Shown here piece by piece: positions 61,389 through 64,000 of a stretch of 64,000 bases of DNA (position 1 is the stretch's first letter; every line of letters starts with the position of its first letter). The DNA comes from Salinibaculum sp. SYNS191. Its GTDB lineage: Archaea; Halobacteriota; Halobacteria; Halobacteriales; Haloarculaceae. The stretch covers positions 2,046,001 to 2,110,000 of the forward strand of contig NZ_CP147838.1 in assembly GCF_037338445.1 (NCBI RefSeq), given 5' to 3'. The position numbers and the translations under genes are program-made. Below the pieces are notes generated by a model. The model was not told the origin of the DNA. It saw only the letters and a program-made list of their open reading frames with translations, and ran no database searches.

Positions 61389-61844
61389 TTACGGGGCGTA
61401 GGTCCCTTCGAGAAGCGTCTGCTCGACGATGTGGTCGGCAATCGCCTCCTGTAACGCGGCGCCGGTCGCGGTTTTAGCGAGGTCAAGGTCGGTGTCGAGC
61501 GCGTAGAGTCTGAACCGATAGCTGTGTTCGCCGTCCGGCGGGTTCGGCCCGCCGTAGCCGGGTTCGTCCCAGTCATTTCGTCCTGTGACAGCCTCCGCAG
61601 GACACTCACCCTCGGGAATCTCGGTAGTGTCCGGGGGGACGTTCCAAAGAATCCAATGCGTCCAGATTTTGCCCGCGATCGGTTTCGCGTCCGGGTCATC
61701 CATCACGAGTGCAAGCGACACCGCGTCGTCCGGTACCCCCTCAACCGTCAGGGGTGGAGACGTGTTTGCTTGCGTGTATCCGTAGCACCTCGGTATCGGT
61801 TCACCGCCGTCGAACGCCGAACTGGAAAGTGTAAGTTTCGTCAT
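61389..61844 (-). CDS. YbhB/YbcL (PEBP, Raf-kinase-inhibitor-like) family protein
   Basis: The 151-residue protein starts MTKLTLSSSAFDGGEPIPRC with the ligand-binding segments YGYTQANTSPPLTVEG, LALVMDDPDA (DPDA motif), HWILWNVPPDTTEIPEG and GYGGPNPPDGEHSYRFRLYA. Members bind anions or small ligands in a conserved pocket; the role in archaea is unknown. The 15-residue upstream extension is not conserved. It is 67 bp upstream of the Usp gene in the same direction and could be its operon partner. Confidence 0.88.
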   Translation of the reverse strand: MTKLTLSSSAFDGGEPIPRCYGYTQANTSPPLTVEGVPDDAVSLALVMDDPDAKPIAGKIWTHWILWNVPPDTTEIPEGECPAEAVTGRNDWDEPGYGGPNPPDGEHSYRFRLYALDTDLDLAKTATGAALQEAIADHIVEQTLLEGTYAP

Positions 61845-62003
61845 TCGTGAATCACTGTTGTTGGCTGTTGAGTGAGACTGTAACAGCATTCACTCTAATC
61901 TCAGAGTATCCACAAAAATGTTCGTATGCGGAGGGGTGGGCACACGGCACGTATAATTAAGCCGACCGTCAGGACTTTGCCGAATCCACCCAAAGCGTCG
62001 GGT

Positions 62004-62408
62004 ATGACCGGGGACGAAAACGCAATCGAGAAACTGCGGAACAAGGAGTTGGACGAAGACGACGAGGCTCTCTACGGGGACATCGACACCTCGGCACTAC
62101 CGGACTGGTGGCGGAATGCGATAGACGAATTCGAGGAGGCGGGGCTTGGACCGTACCGACCGCCACGCCTCGCGGACGGTTCGTACAAACACGAAGTTGT
62201 TGAGGACATCGAAGCATCCTACGACGTGACTATCGAATTCGTCGGTATCGGAGTCAGCTACGGCGACGATTGGACGATTCGCGTAGACGGTGAATCAATC
62301 GCGCCCGTGGGGCACAAACGAACCGCCGACGGGTTCTCAGTGTTCAAAATCGGCGAACAGGAGTTTCGGAAACTCGTCGAAACCCACGTCGCCGACGAAG
62401 CACACTAA
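62004..62408 (+). CDS. Conserved haloarchaeal hypothetical protein
   Basis: The 134-residue acidic protein starts MTGDENAIEKLRNKELDEDD. It has an amphipathic, Trp-containing middle (LPDWWRNAIDEFEEAGLGPY), then RPPRLADGSYKHEVVEDIEA, TIEFVGIGVSYGDDWTIRVD and FSVFKIGEQEFRKLVETHVA. No enzyme motif is visible. It lies alone, with TATA-like GTATAATTAA about 48 nt upstream. The domain looks like a small ligand or protein-binding alpha/beta unit; function unknown. Confidence 0.6.
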   Translation: MTGDENAIEKLRNKELDEDDEALYGDIDTSALPDWWRNAIDEFEEAGLGPYRPPRLADGSYKHEVVEDIEASYDVTIEFVGIGVSYGDDWTIRVDGESIAPVGHKRTADGFSVFKIGEQEFRKLVETHVADEAH

Positions 62409-63010
62409 CACAGTTTCTCCGCGTGGTCCTGCCGGCGTCAATTCACCCCGACGAATTTCTCGTTTCGCTCTGCGGAACAAGATGGCTGGGAAGACTAATC
62501 AGGAGCGAGCAAATCAATCGCCGGGTATCCACTCGGTAGGTGTGAACGAACCCCACGATAGCGCGATGTTTTCCTCACACTTAGAGGGCTCCATCGCAAA
62601 GTCGCAGTCGTCGTTGGACGCATCATCGCCCGCTTCCACCGCCAAGTGTAATATTAGTTGGCAGGTATCATGCAGCGGAAAGTAATCCAGAAAAGCGGGA
62701 TTTAGAAATGGCAAAAATTTGTGAAAATTGCCGAGATATGTCCGCATAATTCCCCACAAAGCAGAAAACCCAATCCGAATAATCAGGAAGAACGCGTATG
62801 TTGATAACAGGGAGAATATTTCGCAGAGTGCAACGGACGGACAGCGCAGAGATTGCATTCTGGGTAACCAATCAATCGAAGATTCGAAAGCCAAAACGAG
62901 TCTCGGCCCGACCAGTCGAAGGAGAACAGATCGAGGAACGTGTCGGTTGGATCGAAACAGTCGTTTCGACAGGCGAAACGATTATGTGAGGAAGTCTCAT
63001 AACACGGTAC
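62409..63010. other. AT-rich gap; possible small gene fragment
   Basis: No complete gene is supported here. The minus-strand frame 62514-62894 (126 codons) ends in DASNDDCDFAMEPSKCEENI and ALSWGSFTPTEWIPGD. Only this last 45-residue acidic part looks coding; the upstream hydrophobic part is probably non-coding, so it may be a remnant. The region is clearly lower in GC than the flanking genes. An operator-like palindrome for the IclR gene lies at 62961-62981. Confidence 0.35.
62961..62981 (+). promoter_or_regulatory. Perfect palindrome upstream of the IclR gene (probable operator)
   Basis: TCGTTTCG, a 5-nt spacer ACAGG, then CGAAACGA form a perfect 8-bp inverted repeat ending 29 nt before the IclR ATG. 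A further half-site-like TCGAAAC lies just upstream (62952). Local regulators of this family often bind such sites to control their own gene. Confidence 0.6.
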
Positions 63011-63772
63011 ATGGAAACAGGCCAAGGTAAAGTGAAGGCGGTTCACACGTCGTTTCGCATTCTCGAAACGATTCGGGAGCGGAACGGGGCCGGAATCACC
63101 GAAATCGCAAACGAAACCAGCATCACGAAAAGCACGGTGTTCAGACATCTGCAGACGCTAGAAGAAGACGAGTACGTAGTGAAGGAAAACGACACATACC
63201 ATATCGGATTGAGGTTGTTGGGATTCGGGGATCAGGTGCGAACGAGAAAGACGGGCTACGACCTCGCACAGAAGAAAGTCGAAGAGTTGGCCGACGAGAC
63301 CGACGAACGAGCGCAGTTCATGGTCGAAGAGTACGGGAACGTCTACTACCTCCACCAGGAGACCGGCCGCCACGCGGTGCATCTCCACCGGAGCATTGGC
63401 GACTGTATCCCGGTCCACAGAGCGTCGGCGGGTAAGGCGATGCTGGCGGAGTATCCCGACGAAAAAATCCACGACATCTGTGAGCGCTACGGTCTGGAAA
63501 GAGGGACGGAACACAGTATCACCGACCGCGACAAACTCTTCGAGGAGATAGAGCAGATACGGGAGCGAGGCTACAGTTACAACAGACAGGAAAACTCCGA
63601 AGGCATCCGCGCTGTCGGTGTCGCGGTCAAGTCGCCGGCCGGCGGCGTCTTCGGTGCGTTGAGTATCGCGGGACCGACCCACCGACTGAAAGGGGACCTT
63701 TTCGAACAGGAGCTACCGGACCTCCTCCTCGGGGCAGCGAACGAGTTGGAACTGAACATCAAACACGCCTAA
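63011..63772 (+). CDS. IclR-family transcriptional regulator
   Basis: The 253-residue protein has an N-terminal winged helix-turn-helix (VKAVHTSFRILETIRERNGA, then ITEIANETSITKSTVFRHLQ) and a C-terminal IclR effector domain (about 80-250) with VEEYGNVYYLHQETGRHAV, HRASAGKAMLAEYPDEKI and EGIRAVGVAVKSPAGGVFGA. IclR proteins respond to aromatic or organic acids and control catabolic operons, as expected for the neighbouring genes. The family is common in haloarchaea. The palindrome at 62961-62981 is its likely own site. Confidence 0.93.
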   Translation: METGQGKVKAVHTSFRILETIRERNGAGITEIANETSITKSTVFRHLQTLEEDEYVVKENDTYHIGLRLLGFGDQVRTRKTGYDLAQKKVEELADETDERAQFMVEEYGNVYYLHQETGRHAVHLHRSIGDCIPVHRASAGKAMLAEYPDEKIHDICERYGLERGTEHSITDRDKLFEEIEQIRERGYSYNRQENSEGIRAVGVAVKSPAGGVFGALSIAGPTHRLKGDLFEQELPDLLLGAANELELNIKHA

Positions 63773-63847
63773 GCCGAGCACTGCCCCGGGATTGACAGAG
63801 AGGGTGCTGGAACGGCAAAGTTGGCCACCCCGAGAAGCGAAGGGAAG

Positions 63848-63856
63848 AATTATTCA
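63848..63856 (+). promoter_or_regulatory. TATA box for the RdfA-like gene
   Basis: AATTATTCA is centred about 27 nt upstream of the ATG at 63879, so transcription probably starts at the start codon. Confidence 0.5.
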
Positions 63857-63878
63857 ATTGTCAGAACCAACGCGAGAT

Positions 63879-64000
63879 ATGGACACAAACAACCAAGAAG
63901 ATGGGGCGAGGTCGCAGCGACAAGTAAAGGTCGCTCGTCTCATCGACGAGTACGGGTTGGAGGGTCTCGGTCCGGAACTCGAGCGCCGCTGGACGGCAGA
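63879..64000 (+). CDS. RdfA-like (rod-determining factor A) protein, N-terminal part, cut by window edge
   Basis: The first 40 codons read MDTNNQEDGARSQRQVKVAR and LIDEYGLEGLGPELERRWTA. This matches the characteristic N-terminus of the haloarchaeal RdfA family (SKVARLIDEYGLDGLG...ELE.RWT) involved in rod-shape determination in Haloferax. The rest of the protein is outside the window, so completeness cannot be judged. Paralogues of this family frequently lie on plasmids and integrated elements. It is 106 bp downstream of the IclR gene. Confidence 0.6.
   Translation, partial: MDTNNQEDGARSQRQVKVARLIDEYGLEGLGPELERRWTA

Overview
The window is haloarchaeal chromosome or megaplasmid DNA. The predicted proteins are strongly acidic. 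Secreted proteins carry Tat (twin-arginine) lipoprotein signals, one followed by an Asp/Gly-rich linker. Most start codons lie about 27-29 nt downstream of an archaeal TATA box, as in leaderless transcripts. The insertion sequences (IS5/ISH1-like, IS630, IS1595) are types common in haloarchaea, and the right edge enters a gene resembling the haloarchaeal rod-determining factor RdfA. I saw no rRNA, tRNA or CRISPR array.

Bases 1-7.9 kb and 10.8-13.6 kb are a mobile-element scrapyard. Two Tat lipoproteins (a right-handed beta-helix protein and a PQQ-type beta-propeller) lie beside IS5-family copies. A decayed IS630 transposase carries two nested MITE-like insertions and interrupts a PAS gene remnant next to a histidine-kinase remnant. 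At 11.5-13.6 kb an IS1595 element has exact terminal repeats and an AAAACAAA target duplication. It contains an intact IS5 element (duplication TTGATTTT) and a 132-bp MITE-like insert. The same 132-bp element lies in the IS630 gene. Both copies sit in the centre of a target palindrome with no target duplication, and removing either one restores the host reading frame. Between these zones are two high-GC metabolic genes: a methylmalonyl-CoA mutase large subunit and an enoyl-CoA hydratase.

From 13.6 to about 63.8 kb the window is a dense catabolic island. It encodes two CaiB/BaiF CoA-transferases, an RraA-like aldolase, three MFS transporters, a complete dipeptide-type ABC transporter with a Tat lipoprotein binding protein, and five SDR oxidoreductases. 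It also has an aldehyde dehydrogenase, a TPP-dependent decarboxylase/synthase-like enzyme, an ADP-forming acyl-CoA synthetase, an AMP-forming acyl-CoA ligase, a double-hotdog dehydratase, a crotonase, an MmgE/PrpD protein, a ketopantoate-reductase-like and a hydroxyisobutyrate-dehydrogenase-like enzyme. An alpha/beta hydrolase carries the full fluoroacetate-dehalogenase residue set. An IclR regulator lies behind a perfect palindrome.

The most striking pattern is at 48.4-58.3 kb. A metal-dependent amidohydrolase (ACMSD-like TIM barrel) is paired with a small ferredoxin-type Rieske protein three times. Two of the pairs adjoin a gene of the peptidase M29 / 2,5-dihydroxypyridine dioxygenase (NicX) superfamily, which occurs three times in the window. 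No Rieske oxygenase alpha subunit is present. I infer uptake of an organic acid or amide, hydrolysis, decarboxylation or ring opening by the amidohydrolase/Rieske/NicX-like enzymes, then CoA activation and oxidation towards central metabolism. The substrate cannot be read from the sequence.
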